64,000 bases of DNA from Mesorhizobium sp. L-2-11 (GTDB lineage Bacteria > Pseudomonadota > Alphaproteobacteria > Rhizobiales > Rhizobiaceae), in the NCBI RefSeq assembly GCF_016756595.1, contig NZ_AP023257.1, positions 1,116,001-1,180,000 on the forward strand, read 5' to 3'. The position numbers were made by a program, and so were the translations under genes. The notes under the pieces are model-generated. The model made no database searches and had not been told where the DNA came from. It saw nothing but the letters and a program-made list of their open reading frames with translations. This document shows, one piece after another, positions 1 to 8,081 of the stretch (within the stretch, counting starts at the first letter, position 1; the number at the start of each line of letters is the position of its first letter).

Positions 1-205
1 GAGGCACGGCCGGAAGGGAACCGCTCAAGGCAAGCGCGTCACGCCGTTTTCTGCTATTTTGGCAGCGCCGGGAGGGGTCGGGCGCGATGCGACATCGTCC
101 AGAAACATTGCCGATGCTAATGCGCCGATGCCGGGGACCCGGTGGCGGGGCGACCGCCTGATCTCAACCATTCCCATGACGGGAAAAGGCAAATCGGGGC
201 ACACA

Positions 206-610
206 ATGCAAAAGGTAGCACGAAACTTCTTCACGCTGGCCGTCGTCTACGCACTGGTCGGGATGGCGCTCGGCCTACAGATGGCGATCAGCAAAGATCA
301 TGCGCAGATGCCAACCCACGCCCACATCATGGTGGCCGGATGGCTGATGTCGGCGGTGTTCGCCTTCTTCTACCATCTGTTTCCGGCAGTCGCGGAAAAG
401 ACGCTTGCCACCGTCCATTTCTGGTTGACGGCAATCAGTGGCACCGGCCTGTTGATCGGCCTTTACATTATGCTTGCCGGCAACCCGGTGATCGAGCCGC
501 TGGTGGCAACATCCTCGATGGCTTTTTACGCGGGGCTGCTGCTGTTCGCCTATATCGCGCTGCCGGTGGTGTGGAAAGCCGAGCGGCATCCTGAGACGCA
601 AAAGGCCTGA
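206..610 (+). CDS. Small integral membrane protein, haem-copper-oxidase-like fold
   Basis: This 134-residue protein has four hydrophobic segments (about residues 8-27, 40-62, 68-90 and 100-122). A short motif, THAHIMVAGW, near residue 33 recalls the histidine-containing helices of haem-copper oxidase subunit I and of NnrS-like proteins. I chose the ATG at 206 because the protein becomes hydrophobic right after it, whereas the longer open frame from 59 adds about 50 residues with no recognisable character. The family resemblance is weak and inferred from pattern only, so substrate and role are unknown. Nothing in the preceding 205 bases looks like a complete gene. Confidence 0.7.
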   Translation: MQKVARNFFTLAVVYALVGMALGLQMAISKDHAQMPTHAHIMVAGWLMSAVFAFFYHLFPAVAEKTLATVHFWLTAISGTGLLIGLYIMLAGNPVIEPLVATSSMAFYAGLLLFAYIALPVVWKAERHPETQKA

Positions 611-698
611 GTCCAAAGGTTTGGGCCCGAAAAGGCCTGGAGTTATTGTGCTGTTACGGCACAGGCGGGCGAGGCTTGATCAAAAAATATCCACGACG

Positions 699-714
699 TT
701 AAGGCTTCATTAAG
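699..714 (+). promoter_or_regulatory. CtrA-like box overlapping the -35 region of the small-RNA candidate
   Basis: The sequence reads TTAA, seven bases, TTAAG. The CtrA consensus is TTAA-N7-TTAAC, so only the last base differs. A -10-like TACTAT lies at 728-733, which places this box over the -35 position, the usual arrangement at CtrA-activated promoters. The binding is inferred. Confidence 0.5.
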
Positions 715-737
715 CTTTACGGGCGTTTACTATGCGC

Positions 738-836
738 ATCCAGTGATCTGGATTCTTACCGAGTGGTTGGAGCCACTTTGTTTGACGCCTCCCTGTTAAA
801 CTCCTGAGAGCCGCCTTATCCGCGGCTCTTTTTTTT
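738..836 (+). ncRNA. Candidate intergenic small RNA, about 100 nt
   Basis: Between the membrane-protein gene and rcdA lies a complete small-RNA architecture with no open reading frame. Hairpin 1 is ATCCAG-TGAT-CTGGAT (738-753). Hairpin 2 is AGTGG-TTGGAG-CCACT (762-777). A single-stranded stretch follows that contains CCTCCC, complementary to Shine-Dalgarno sequences, and then a strong intrinsic terminator (807-836). A -10-like TACTAT sits at 728-733. Trans-acting alphaproteobacterial sRNAs such as AbcR, MmgR and EcpR1 share this combination of stem-loops, an exposed CUCC motif and a terminator. I cannot assign it to a named family. It could instead be a long 5' leader attenuator of rcdA, but the terminator would then end it 160 bases before the gene. 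Confidence 0.6.
807..836 (+). terminator. Intrinsic terminator of the small-RNA candidate
   Basis: An eight-base perfect stem, AGAGCCGC paired with GCGGCTCT around a seven-base loop, is followed by a run of T. No protein gene ends just upstream, which is why a non-coding transcript is proposed. Confidence 0.85.
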
Positions 837-864
837 CGCGCTCCGGATTGCCGGTCGCCCGCCG

Positions 865-880
865 TTAACCGTTTGTTAAA
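865..880 (+). promoter_or_regulatory. CtrA-like box upstream of rcdA
   Basis: TTAA, seven bases, TTAAA, lying about 120 bases before the rcdA start. It differs from the consensus only at the last position. CtrA control of rcdA would fit what is known in Caulobacter, but here it is inferred from the motif. Confidence 0.45.
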
Positions 881-997
881 CATGTGCTTGCCTTCGCCGG
901 CGGCGAAGCGCATTTTCAAGCCTCGGTCATATAGGGTGCAGGCGTGACGGCGATGACGCCGATTCGGCCGGCTGTAAGGCAAGTGCAGGGCGTATCG

Positions 998-1525
998 ATG
1001 AACGATCCTTCGAAGGGAAGCGCGAAAACCATCAAGCTGGCGGAGCGCCGGGTTTTCTCCCAATCCTTCAAGCCGCTCTACCAGGAAGGCATGGGCCTGG
1101 TCGAGCAGGCGGCCGAATATCTGGACGGCAAGGGCCGGGCCGAGGCGAAGAAACTGTCCAGGCTGGCGGCGACGCTCTATGCGGCCGAGTCGATGCGACT
1201 GACCACGAGGCTGATGCAGGTCGCCTCCTGGCTGCTTCTGCAGCGCGCGGCGAATTCCGGCGAGATGACTCGCGATCAGGTTGCTTCCGAAAAATCCAAG
1301 GTGCGTCTCGACACCGCTTCCGCCAACAACGATGCCGCAGGCTGGGCCGAACTGCCCAAGGATTTTCTTGACCTCATCGACCGCTCGCTGCGCCTGCAGG
1401 CGCTGGTGCGTCGCATGGACGAGGAAATTTACGGCGCCGTGGCCGAGGTCGCGCCATCCGGCCGCCGCGTCAATCCGGTTTCCGATCAGATCACGCTGCT
1501 GAACACGGCTTTCGCCCGCGGCTGA
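998..1525 (+). CDS. rcdA: RcdA-family regulator of CtrA degradation (DUF1465)
   Basis: The 175-residue protein matches the DUF1465/RcdA family in its helical pattern and length. It has the segment SFKPLYQEGMGLVEQAAEYL near the start, an AAESMRLTTRLMQ helix in the middle and a LIDRSLRLQALVRRMD helix near the end. In Caulobacter RcdA is an adaptor that delivers CtrA to the ClpXP protease during the cell cycle. I preferred the ATG at 998 over the upstream frame opening at 944 because homologous sequence begins there; the extra 18 residues look like leader DNA. It follows the small-RNA candidate and a CtrA-like box. Confidence 0.85.
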   Translation: MNDPSKGSAKTIKLAERRVFSQSFKPLYQEGMGLVEQAAEYLDGKGRAEAKKLSRLAATLYAAESMRLTTRLMQVASWLLLQRAANSGEMTRDQVASEKSKVRLDTASANNDAAGWAELPKDFLDLIDRSLRLQALVRRMDEEIYGAVAEVAPSGRRVNPVSDQITLLNTAFARG

Positions 1526-1591
1526 CAGGCCGCTCGATATTCTCGGCTAAACGCCAGAAGCGTCCTTTCGCGGGCCAATCCGTCGCCGACT

Positions 1592-1879
1592 CTATGTTCC
1601 CTTCACGATCCTCGGCTTTATTGGTCGGCGGGATTGAGCCGCACTGCCAAGGGCCACGGCCAACCGCTTCTCGTCTTCGATGGCGCGATCGACTGCCTCG
1701 ATTTCCTCTTGGAGCTCCTTTAGCTTGGCTCCGTAGCTGGAGCCGTCGCTGTCCCCGATCTGAAAGCCGCTTGCCCGCATTGCGTCGCGGGTATGGTGCA
1801 CGTTACGGACTCCTTCGCGTCGAGTCGCGACCAGGATTTCCCTGAACTCTTCAAGACGTTCAACGTGATTGCGAGTCAT
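1592..1879 (-). CDS. Small hypothetical coiled-coil protein
   Basis: This is a 95-residue, charged, mostly helical protein. Its second half (EEIEAVDRAIEDEKRLAVAL) is predicted to form a coiled coil. An earlier in-frame start at 1903 would add eight residues. Codon use is GC-rich at third positions like its neighbours, which supports it being real. I do not recognise a family. It is convergent with rcdA and divergent from the ruvC promoter region. Confidence 0.5.
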   Translation of the reverse strand: MTRNHVERLEEFREILVATRREGVRNVHHTRDAMRASGFQIGDSDGSSYGAKLKELQEEIEAVDRAIEDEKRLAVALGSAAQSRRPIKPRIVKGT

Positions 1880-1903
1880 TGCATTCTCCCATTTCGTCGT
1901 CAT

Positions 1904-2137
1904 CGGCGCTGACGGCGATTCAGCACGGTGAAAACTTACGGCGCAGAAGGTTTAAGTGACTCTAAGAGATACGCTCGACAAAACATGAATGCGAAAGCTC
2001 AAATTTGACCGTCTTGCAATAAAGTGGAGCGCGGGAGGAGGAAATTGGCTTGGGACCCGACCGATCATCGATCTGAGCATTGAGGCGCGCCAAGCGCTCG
2101 GCCTGCCTGATTGAGGTGCTCACGGACCCGAATGTCC
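1904..2137. other. Intergenic region before the LexA box, no gene seen
   Basis: No credible open frame or RNA structure was found here. It separates the small hypothetical gene from the ruvC control region. Confidence 0.5.
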
Positions 2138-2152
2138 GTTCCGCTTCAGTTC
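2138..2152 (+). promoter_or_regulatory. LexA (SOS) box upstream of ruvC
   Basis: GTTC, seven bases, GTTC is an exact match to the alphaproteobacterial LexA operator (GTTC-N7-GTTC, equivalent to GAAC-N7-GAAC). It lies 136 bases before the ruvC start. The ruv genes are SOS-induced in many bacteria, so the placement makes sense. Confidence 0.75.
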
Positions 2153-2287
2153 TCGAAAACCACGCCATCTGTCTCGTCAGAGCGAATTCTCAACCAGCCT
2201 GTGGGACGCTGCGGAGCCTGTTTCTGGTTTGTTCACATTTCGCTGGCATCGCTGTCCGCCATGGGTAGACTTGGCGGGATGGGGGAA

Positions 2288-2788
2288 ATGATTCGCATCA
2301 TCGGTATCGATCCGGGGCTGAGGCGCACCGGTTGGGGCATCGTCGAGAGCCTCGGCAACTCGCTGCGCTTCGTCGCCTCCGGCACCGTGCGCTCCGACGA
2401 CAGGTCGGCGCTGGCGACGCGCCTTTGCCAGTTGCATGACGGGCTTGCCGAGATCCTGCATGCCGCCATGCCGCATGAGGCGGCGGTCGAGCAGACCTTC
2501 GTCAACAAGGATGCGGCCGCGACGCTGAAGCTTGGCCAGGCGCGCGGCATCGCCATGCTGGTGCCGGCGCTGGCCGGCCTTGTCGTCGCCGAATATGCGC
2601 CCAACGCCGTCAAGAAGGCGGTGATCGGCGTCGGTCATGGCGACAAGAAGCAGATCCACATGATGGTCAAGGTGCTGATGCCAAAGGCGACGTTCGACAC
2701 CGACGATGCCGCCGACGCGCTGGCCATTGCCATCTGCCACGCGCATCACCGGCAGAGTGTAGTCTACAGGTTGGCGGCGTTAGGCTAG
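2288..2788 (+). CDS. ruvC: Holliday junction resolvase RuvC
   Basis: RuvC is the endonuclease that cuts Holliday junctions during recombination and repair. The 166-residue length is typical. The four acidic catalytic residues are visible: Asp8 in [11 protein letters not shown], Glu in [11 protein letters not shown] near residue 68, and the DAAD pair at about 140 and 143. I chose the ATG at 2288; ATG 2279 is possible but adds only three residues. The stop codon TAG lies inside the CTAG that opens a copy of repeat B, so the repeat forms the end of the gene. First gene of the ruv cluster, under a LexA box. Confidence 0.95.
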   Translation: MIRIIGIDPGLRRTGWGIVESLGNSLRFVASGTVRSDDRSALATRLCQLHDGLAEILHAAMPHEAAVEQTFVNKDAAATLKLGQARGIAMLVPALAGLVVAEYAPNAVKKAVIGVGHGDKKQIHMMVKVLMPKATFDTDDAADALAIAICHAHHRQSVVYRLAALG

Positions 2789-2886
2789 AGCGACGTGCGT
2801 CCGTTTGGACGCACAAAGTACGCTCTAGCACTTTGAATCCACGCATCGTGCTTTGCTTTCCGGATCTCGATATCATGTCTCCTGAA
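2785..2886 (+). repeat. Repeat family B, copy 1
   Basis: A roughly 100-base element follows ruvC. It starts with a nested hairpin: CTAGAGCG pairs with CGCTCTAG (2785-2792, 2821-2828), and inside it GTGCGTCC pairs with GGACGCAC (2795-2802, 2807-2814). The sequence GGACGCACAAAGTACGC recurs at 26689 and 44068. This copy has a decayed 3' hairpin. It overlaps the ruvC stop codon and separates ruvC from ruvA. Confidence 0.8.
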
Positions 2887-2940
2887 ACCGATCCATGAGG
2901 GCCCTATCCATGAGAACCTTGTACCCATGAGAGCTTTGGC

Positions 2941-3561
2941 ATGATCGGCAAGCTGAAAGGCACGCTGGACGAGGTCGACGAGGATTTCTGCATCATCGAC
3001 GTGCACGGCGTCGGCTATGTCGCCCACTGCTCGGCGCGCACGCTTGCCGCTTTGCCGGCACCCGGCGAGGCGGTGGTGCTGTTCATCGAAACCTATGTGC
3101 GCGAGGATATGCTGCGGCTCTACGGTTTCCAGTCGGTGCTGGAGCGCGAGTGGTTCCGGCTGTTGATGAGCAATGTGCAGGGCGTCGGCGCCAAGGTGGC
3201 GCTGGCCATTTTATCGACGATGGCGCCGGCCGAACTCGCCAATGCCATCGCGCTGCGTGATATTGCCATGGTCAGCCGCGCGCCCGGCGTCGGCAAGAAG
3301 GTGGCCGAGCGCATCGTCACCGAACTGAAGAACAAGGCGCCGGCGTTTGCGGGCACTGCGTCCGGCACCATCGGCCTGAAGCAGGAGCTTGGCGAAGGCG
3401 TCGCGCCGGCGCCGATCACCGACGCCGTCTCGGCGCTGGTCAATCTCGGCTATTCGCGCGATACCGCCGCCAATGCGGTGGCGGCGGCGCTGAAAAGCGC
3501 CGGCGAGGACGCGGATGCGCCGAAGCTGATCCGCTTCGGGCTGAAGGAACTGGCGCGGTGA
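2941..3561 (+). CDS. ruvA: Holliday junction branch-migration protein RuvA
   Basis: RuvA binds the four-way junction as a tetramer and loads the RuvB motor. The 206-residue product has the standard three-domain layout: an OB-fold start ([12 protein letters not shown]), a central helix-hairpin-helix pair ([13 protein letters not shown] near 80 and [17 protein letters not shown] near 115), and a short C-terminal domain ([13 protein letters not shown]) that contacts RuvB. It lies 150 bases after ruvC, with a repeat element between them. Confidence 0.95.
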   Translation: MIGKLKGTLDEVDEDFCIIDVHGVGYVAHCSARTLAALPAPGEAVVLFIETYVREDMLRLYGFQSVLEREWFRLLMSNVQGVGAKVALAILSTMAPAELANAIALRDIAMVSRAPGVGKKVAERIVTELKNKAPAFAGTASGTIGLKQELGEGVAPAPITDAVSALVNLGYSRDTAANAVAAALKSAGEDADAPKLIRFGLKELAR

Positions 3562-3601
3562 GACATTGCCCGAGAAATAAATTCCGACTAGGAACAAGAG
3601 C

Positions 3602-3877
3602 ATGGGTGGATATGCCGGTTTGACCTCCAGGGGGCAGCTTACGACTCCAAAGAAAGTCCGGGACGCCTTGTCGCTCAAGGCAGGCGATACGGTTGCGTGG
3701 ACGGTCACGGACGGTCTTCTGATAGGAACGCCGCGCAATCCTAGATTTTCCGACCTTGCCGGATTTCTGGGCAATCCGCCCGGCGGGCCTGCCACGCTGG
3801 AGGAAATCGACGCCGCGGTGTGGGATGTCGTTGGTCGCCACGTCGCCGGTGATCGCGATGGAAGTGGGCGCGCCTGA
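3602..3877 (+). CDS. AbrB/MazE-like DNA-binding protein, orphan antitoxin candidate
   Basis: The 91-residue product begins with a SpoVT/AbrB swapped-hairpin domain ([20 protein letters not shown], then [12 protein letters not shown]). It ends in a short tail with the [10 protein letters not shown] pattern typical of antitoxins of PIN-domain toxins. Such antitoxins normally overlap a toxin gene directly downstream. Here the stop overlaps the ruvB start by one base (TGATG) and no toxin gene is present. It is unusual between ruvA and ruvB. It may be an orphan antitoxin or a small regulator co-transcribed with ruvB. Confidence 0.75.
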   Translation: MGGYAGLTSRGQLTTPKKVRDALSLKAGDTVAWTVTDGLLIGTPRNPRFSDLAGFLGNPPGGPATLEEIDAAVWDVVGRHVAGDRDGSGRA

Positions 3878-4914
3878 TGAGCCTTTCGCCACGCCTCATT
3901 GCTCCCGACAAGCGCGGCGAAGATGCCGAGCAGACCTTGCGGCCGCAGACGCTCGGCGATTTTGTCGGCCAGGCGGCGGTGCGGGCCAATCTCAAAGTAT
4001 TCATCGAGGCCGCCAAGGGCCGCAGCGAGGCGCTCGACCATGTGCTGTTCGTCGGGCCGCCCGGCCTCGGCAAGACGACGCTGGCGCAGATCATGGCGCG
4101 CGAGCTTGGCGTCAATTTCCGCTCGACCTCGGGTCCGGTCATCGCCAAGGCCGGCGATCTCGCAGCACTGCTCACCAATCTCGAAGACCGCGACGTGCTG
4201 TTCATCGACGAGATCCACCGGCTCAACCCGGCGGTCGAGGAAATCCTCTATCCGGCGATGGAGGATTTCCAGCTCGACCTGATCATCGGCGAAGGGCCGG
4301 CGGCGCGCTCGGTCAAGATCGATCTTGCCCGCTTCACCCTGGTCGCCGCGACCACCCGGCTTGGCCTTTTGACCAATCCGCTGCGCGATCGCTTCGGCAT
4401 TCCGGTCCGCCTCAATTTCTACTCGGTCGAGGAACTGGAGCAGATCGTGCGCCGCGGCGCCCGCATTCTTGCCATGCCGCTCGGCGACGATGGCGCGCTG
4501 GAGATCGCTCGGCGCGCGCGCGGCACGCCGCGCATCGCCGGCCGGCTGTTGCGCCGCGTGCGCGATTTTGCCTCCGTCGCCGGCGACGGACACGTCGACC
4601 GCCAGATCGCCGACGAGGCGCTGACGCGGCTCGAGGTCGATGCGCTCGGCCTCGACGCGCTCGACCGCCGCTATCTCTCGATGATCGCGCGGAATTTTGG
4701 CGGCGGGCCGGTCGGCATCGAGACCATCGCGGCAGGGCTTTCCGAGCCGCGCGACGCCATCGAGGACATCATCGAGCCCTATCTGATCCAGCAGGGTTTT
4801 ATTCAGCGCACGCCGCGCGGCCGCGTGCTGACCGCCAATGCCTGGCGGCATCTCGGCCTCGATGCGCCGAAGGACCTGGCTCAGCAGCAGATCAGCCTGT
4901 TCCAGGAAGAGTAG
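3877..4914 (+). CDS. ruvB: Holliday junction ATPase RuvB
   Basis: RuvB is the hexameric AAA+ motor that drives branch migration with RuvA. The 345-residue product shows the Walker A motif GPPGLGKT at 60-67, Walker [10 protein letters not shown] near 110, a sensor-1 region AATTRLG, the arginine-finger segment LRDRFG, and a C-terminal winged helix ending in TPRGR and AWRHLG. The start overlaps the upstream AbrB-like gene by one base, so translation is probably coupled. Confidence 0.97.
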   Translation: MSLSPRLIAPDKRGEDAEQTLRPQTLGDFVGQAAVRANLKVFIEAAKGRSEALDHVLFVGPPGLGKTTLAQIMARELGVNFRSTSGPVIAKAGDLAALLTNLEDRDVLFIDEIHRLNPAVEEILYPAMEDFQLDLIIGEGPAARSVKIDLARFTLVAATTRLGLLTNPLRDRFGIPVRLNFYSVEELEQIVRRGARILAMPLGDDGALEIARRARGTPRIAGRLLRRVRDFASVAGDGHVDRQIADEALTRLEVDALGLDALDRRYLSMIARNFGGGPVGIETIAAGLSEPRDAIEDIIEPYLIQQGFIQRTPRGRVLTANAWRHLGLDAPKDLAQQQISLFQEE

Positions 4915-5039
4915 GCCGCGCGGCCTTGCGGCTCCATCCTGCGCAAAATCTCCTAATCCTGGTCAGCTTGCCGGCGCATTTGCCGGCTCTAACGCTTCGC
5001 TGTGGGGACCGTCGGTTCCACAAAAGATGGGGTTGAGCA

Positions 5040-5954
5040 ATGATCACCAGACGCGGCTTCCTGCGCCTCATCGGCGGTTCCTTCTTATCCGCCGTATCGC
5101 TCAGCGCTTATGCGGTTGGCCTCGAGCCGATGCTGCTGACGCATGTAAAGCGCTATTCACTGACCCCGCCAAACTGGCCTGCCGGATTGCGGCTTCGCGT
5201 CGTCGCTCTCGCCGATATCCATGCCTGTCGGCCATGGATGACGCCGGAGCGGATCAGGTCGCTTGCCGAACGGGCGAACAGCCTGCAGCCGGATCTGATT
5301 GTCCTGCTTGGCGACTATGCAGCCGGCACACGCCTGGTTACGGACTGGGTGGATGCCTCCGAATGGGCGCCGGCCTTGTCCGGCCTGAGGGCGCCGCTCG
5401 GGGTGTGGTCAATCCTTGGCAATCACGACTGGTGGGAGGACCTTTCCGCGCAGAAGGCCGGGTTGGGGCCGACGGTGGCGCGCCGGGCGCTCGAGAGCGC
5501 CGGCATACCGGTCCTGGAAAACGATGCCGTCCGCCTGGAAAAAGACGGGCATGGCTTCTGGGTCGCCGGACTTGCGGACCAACTTGCGCTGCGGCCGGGC
5601 AAAACCTGGGGCCGCAGCAGGTTCAAAGGACTGGACGACCTGCGCGGCACGCTGGCTAAGGTGAGCGACAAGGCTCCCGTTATCCTGCTCGCACATGAGC
5701 CGGACATTTTTCCGAAGGTCCCGCCACGGGTATCATTGACGCTTTCCGGTCATACCCATGGTGGACAGGTGCGGTTGCTCGGCTATTCTCCGGTCGTGCC
5801 ATCACGCTTCGGCAACCGTTTTGCCTATGGCCATGTCGTGGAGGAGAACCGCAACCTGATCGTCTCCGGAGGTCTCGGCTTCAGCATCCTGCCGGTGCGT
5901 TTCGGGATGCGACCAGAGATTGTTTCGATCGAATTGGGTTCGGCGCTTCAATGA
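5040..5954 (+). CDS. Tat-exported metallophosphoesterase (YaeI-like)
   Basis: The 304-residue protein carries all calcineurin-type metal motifs in order: ADIH near residue 58, GDY near 91, GNHDWW near 129, LAHEPD near 219 and SGHTHGGQ near 239. The N-terminus TRRGFLRLIGG followed by a hydrophobic stretch is a twin-arginine signal or anchor. The closest described family is YaeI/UDP-2,3-diacylglucosamine-like phosphodiesterase acting on the outer face of the membrane, but the substrate is not known. It ends convergently with the GH5 gene, the two stop regions overlapping by seven bases. Confidence 0.85.
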   Translation: MITRRGFLRLIGGSFLSAVSLSAYAVGLEPMLLTHVKRYSLTPPNWPAGLRLRVVALADIHACRPWMTPERIRSLAERANSLQPDLIVLLGDYAAGTRLVTDWVDASEWAPALSGLRAPLGVWSILGNHDWWEDLSAQKAGLGPTVARRALESAGIPVLENDAVRLEKDGHGFWVAGLADQLALRPGKTWGRSRFKGLDDLRGTLAKVSDKAPVILLAHEPDIFPKVPPRVSLTLSGHTHGGQVRLLGYSPVVPSRFGNRFAYGHVVEENRNLIVSGGLGFSILPVRFGMRPEIVSIELGSALQ

Positions 5955-7207
5955 AGTGACCTGATCGCGTCCATCACATCCGGCTCGGCCTTGTCGCCAG
6001 CAAAAGCATCGACGATGCCGAAGGCGCCGCCATAGCTCCAGACAGACCATGAGAAGCCATGCGCTTCTGCGCGCGCGATCACGTCCCTGACATAGGCGGC
6101 ACGGTATTCGGCCGGCATCACGTAGGGATTGCCGTATTCCTGGCGGATCATGCCGAATTCGCCGAGCGTGATGTTCTCCGGTTTTATCCCATTGGCTTTG
6201 GCCCAGGCCTCGACCCTGGTGAACGGCGCATCCATCGTCTCGCGCAACTTCTCATCCGTGTCCAGGCTGGCGACCTGCTCGTAGAGATAGGCAAGCAGGC
6301 CGCTCTGGCGCGCCCATGGCGCCTCGGCCTTGATCCTTGCGCGGATCCTATCGAGCACAGCCTCCAGCTGGGCGCGCGGGACGGCGCTGAGCGGATAGGG
6401 CAGGCCGGTGACGTAGGGGATGAAGTCGCCGGCCCAGGTCGCGCCCTGATGGGTCAGCAGGAACGGCTCGTAGGAATGAAAGGTCCAGATGACGTTGTCG
6501 TCGGGGATCGCCTTCGGATCGATCTTTGCCAGCGATGCCGCACTGGAATAGCAGGCGCCGGTCAGGATCAGGGTGAGCTTGGTGGCTGACGAACGCGCCG
6601 CCGCGAACAGTTTTTGCTGGCGCTCCGGCCACAGGCCGGCGCCGTCGGCGTCGCAGTCGATGACCGGTTCGTTCATCGGCTCGAAAGCGACCTGGCGCGG
6701 ATCCTCGTTGGCCAGGGTCCGCGCCATATTGCGCACCGTTTCGACATAGGCGTCGAACATTTGTGGATCGTCCATCACCTCGCCCATGCCGATCTCGCGG
6801 CTGCTGCCGCTGGGGATCAGATGCATGTCGAGGATCACCTTCAGCCCGGCGCGGTTGATCATGCGCACCGAGGTCAGTACGCTGGCATAGAGCTCGTCGC
6901 GCAGCGCCAGCGTCTCGCCGGACAGGAACGGCGACGGGTCCACCGGCATGCGCAGGAAATCGAAGCCGGCGCTCTTTAGCGCCTTGAGGTCGTCATCGCC
7001 AAGGAACTTGCGCCATTCCGGATACGGCAATATCGCCTGCCGGTCGCCCCACTTGTCCTCGCCCGGCCATGTCGTCCATTGGTCGAGATTGAGGCCGCGC
7101 TTCATCGAAAAGCTCGCGGCCTGACCCGGCAGCGCCAGCGCGGCCAGCATAAGCAGCGCCGTCATCAAGGTCTTGATCATCACCGTCAACAATGCCATCG
7201 GGTTCAT
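5948..7207 (-). CDS. Secreted glycoside hydrolase family 5 (cellulase-like)
   Basis: The 419-residue product opens with a hydrophobic signal peptide ending near PGQAAS. A GH5-type barrel follows: GLNLDQWTTW at the first strand, GFDFLRMPVD, and the acid/base glutamate in EPMNEP. A second glutamate in LGEFGMI near the C-terminus is the likely nucleophile. GH5 enzymes cut beta-1,4 or related beta-glycans; cellulose trimming is one role in rhizobia, but no cellulose synthase gene is nearby. I chose the ATG at 7207, with 7198 as an alternative; the 7258 start would put polar residues before the signal. Confidence 0.85.
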   Translation of the reverse strand: MNPMALLTVMIKTLMTALLMLAALALPGQAASFSMKRGLNLDQWTTWPGEDKWGDRQAILPYPEWRKFLGDDDLKALKSAGFDFLRMPVDPSPFLSGETLALRDELYASVLTSVRMINRAGLKVILDMHLIPSGSSREIGMGEVMDDPQMFDAYVETVRNMARTLANEDPRQVAFEPMNEPVIDCDADGAGLWPERQQKLFAAARSSATKLTLILTGACYSSAASLAKIDPKAIPDDNVIWTFHSYEPFLLTHQGATWAGDFIPYVTGLPYPLSAVPRAQLEAVLDRIRARIKAEAPWARQSGLLAYLYEQVASLDTDEKLRETMDAPFTRVEAWAKANGIKPENITLGEFGMIRQEYGNPYVMPAEYRAAYVRDVIARAEAHGFSWSVWSYGGAFGIVDAFAGDKAEPDVMDAIRSLH

Positions 7208-7325
7208 GCGCCAAGTCAATGTGTGTCGCCCAAAAAATTGGTAGCGGTCTTGCGACAATGACGCGCCCGGAACCTGAACCGCGTCGCGCTTCAGGTGCCC
7301 GGTCAGGCCAAAAAAGGAAAGCGCG

Positions 7326-7802
7326 ATGGACGATCATGGTGAATCGGCGGCGCTCTGCGCCGGGCTTTCCGGGGCGCTGACCGAATTCGGCCACCGGCTG
7401 ATGGCGCGGGTCTATTATGCCGACACCGATTTCTCCGGCGTCGTCTATCACGCGCGCTATCTCGAATTCTTCGAGCGCGGCCGTTCCGATTATCTCAGGC
7501 TTGCCGGCGTTCACCACACCGAGCTTGCCGAGGGCAAGCATGGCGAAAGAATAATCTGGGTGGTGCGGCGCATGGAGATCGACTTTCGCGGCTCCGCCCG
7601 CATGGACGACATCCTGACCATCGAGACGCGCACCGAGGACATTTCGGGCGCCCGCATCTTCATGGCGCAGCAGCTGAAGCGCGGCGACGAGGTGCTGGTC
7701 GAGGCGCGGGTCGAAGCGGCGATCGTCGGCGAGAACGGCCGGCCAAGGCGCTTTCCGAAGGAATGGATCGCAGCCTTCATGCCCAAGACATCAAATCGGT
7801 AA
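7326..7802 (+). CDS. ybgC: Tol-Pal associated acyl-CoA thioesterase YbgC
   Basis: This 158-residue hot-dog-fold thioesterase has the family signature YADTDFSGVVYHARYLEFFE at residues 35-54. The Asp in DTD and the following His are the catalytic region. It hydrolyses acyl-CoA or acyl-ACP and is thought to link phospholipid metabolism to the Tol-Pal system. It is the first gene of the tol cluster. A possible downstream start at MARVYYADTD would shorten it by 25 residues. Confidence 0.92.
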   Translation: MDDHGESAALCAGLSGALTEFGHRLMARVYYADTDFSGVVYHARYLEFFERGRSDYLRLAGVHHTELAEGKHGERIIWVVRRMEIDFRGSARMDDILTIETRTEDISGARIFMAQQLKRGDEVLVEARVEAAIVGENGRPRRFPKEWIAAFMPKTSNR

Positions 7803-8081
7803 ATTATCGATCCCGATGATCTGCTGACGATGCCAGGCGGCTCGCCAAGGCGCGGCAATGCGCCGCGCTGTGCGTCCTAACCCATCCTTAACCATAACGG
7901 TTCATGAAGAGAGTGGTGAAGATTGGAGGAATCCAGCGCCTTCCTTTCACCAAGATTTGCCCTGAAAAGGCCGCCAACGGTGCATTTTGGGGTTATTCCG
8001 CAAGCTTTTGCGCGACGGATTACAAGGGATGCCTATGGGCCAGCCGCCAGCCGTGCCCGGAAAATTCTTAAGGACGTAACC
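7803..8081 (+). other. Leader region of tolQ
   Basis: About 280 bases with no gene. The open frame continuing upstream of tolQ from 7923 has no family resemblance and is read as leader. No clear terminator follows ybgC, so the genes may be co-transcribed. Confidence 0.5.

Noticed and set aside
672..690. Possible FNR box TTGATCAA
   Set aside because: The TTGAT and ATCAA halves overlap with no four-base spacer.
2229..2243. Second LexA-like site GTTC-ACATTTC-GCTG
   Set aside because: Two of four bases of the second half do not match, and the site at 2138 is exact.
3211..4851. Minus-strand open frame of 546 codons across ruvA and ruvB
   Set aside because: Low-complexity, Arg/Asp-rich translation with no motifs; mirror of real genes.
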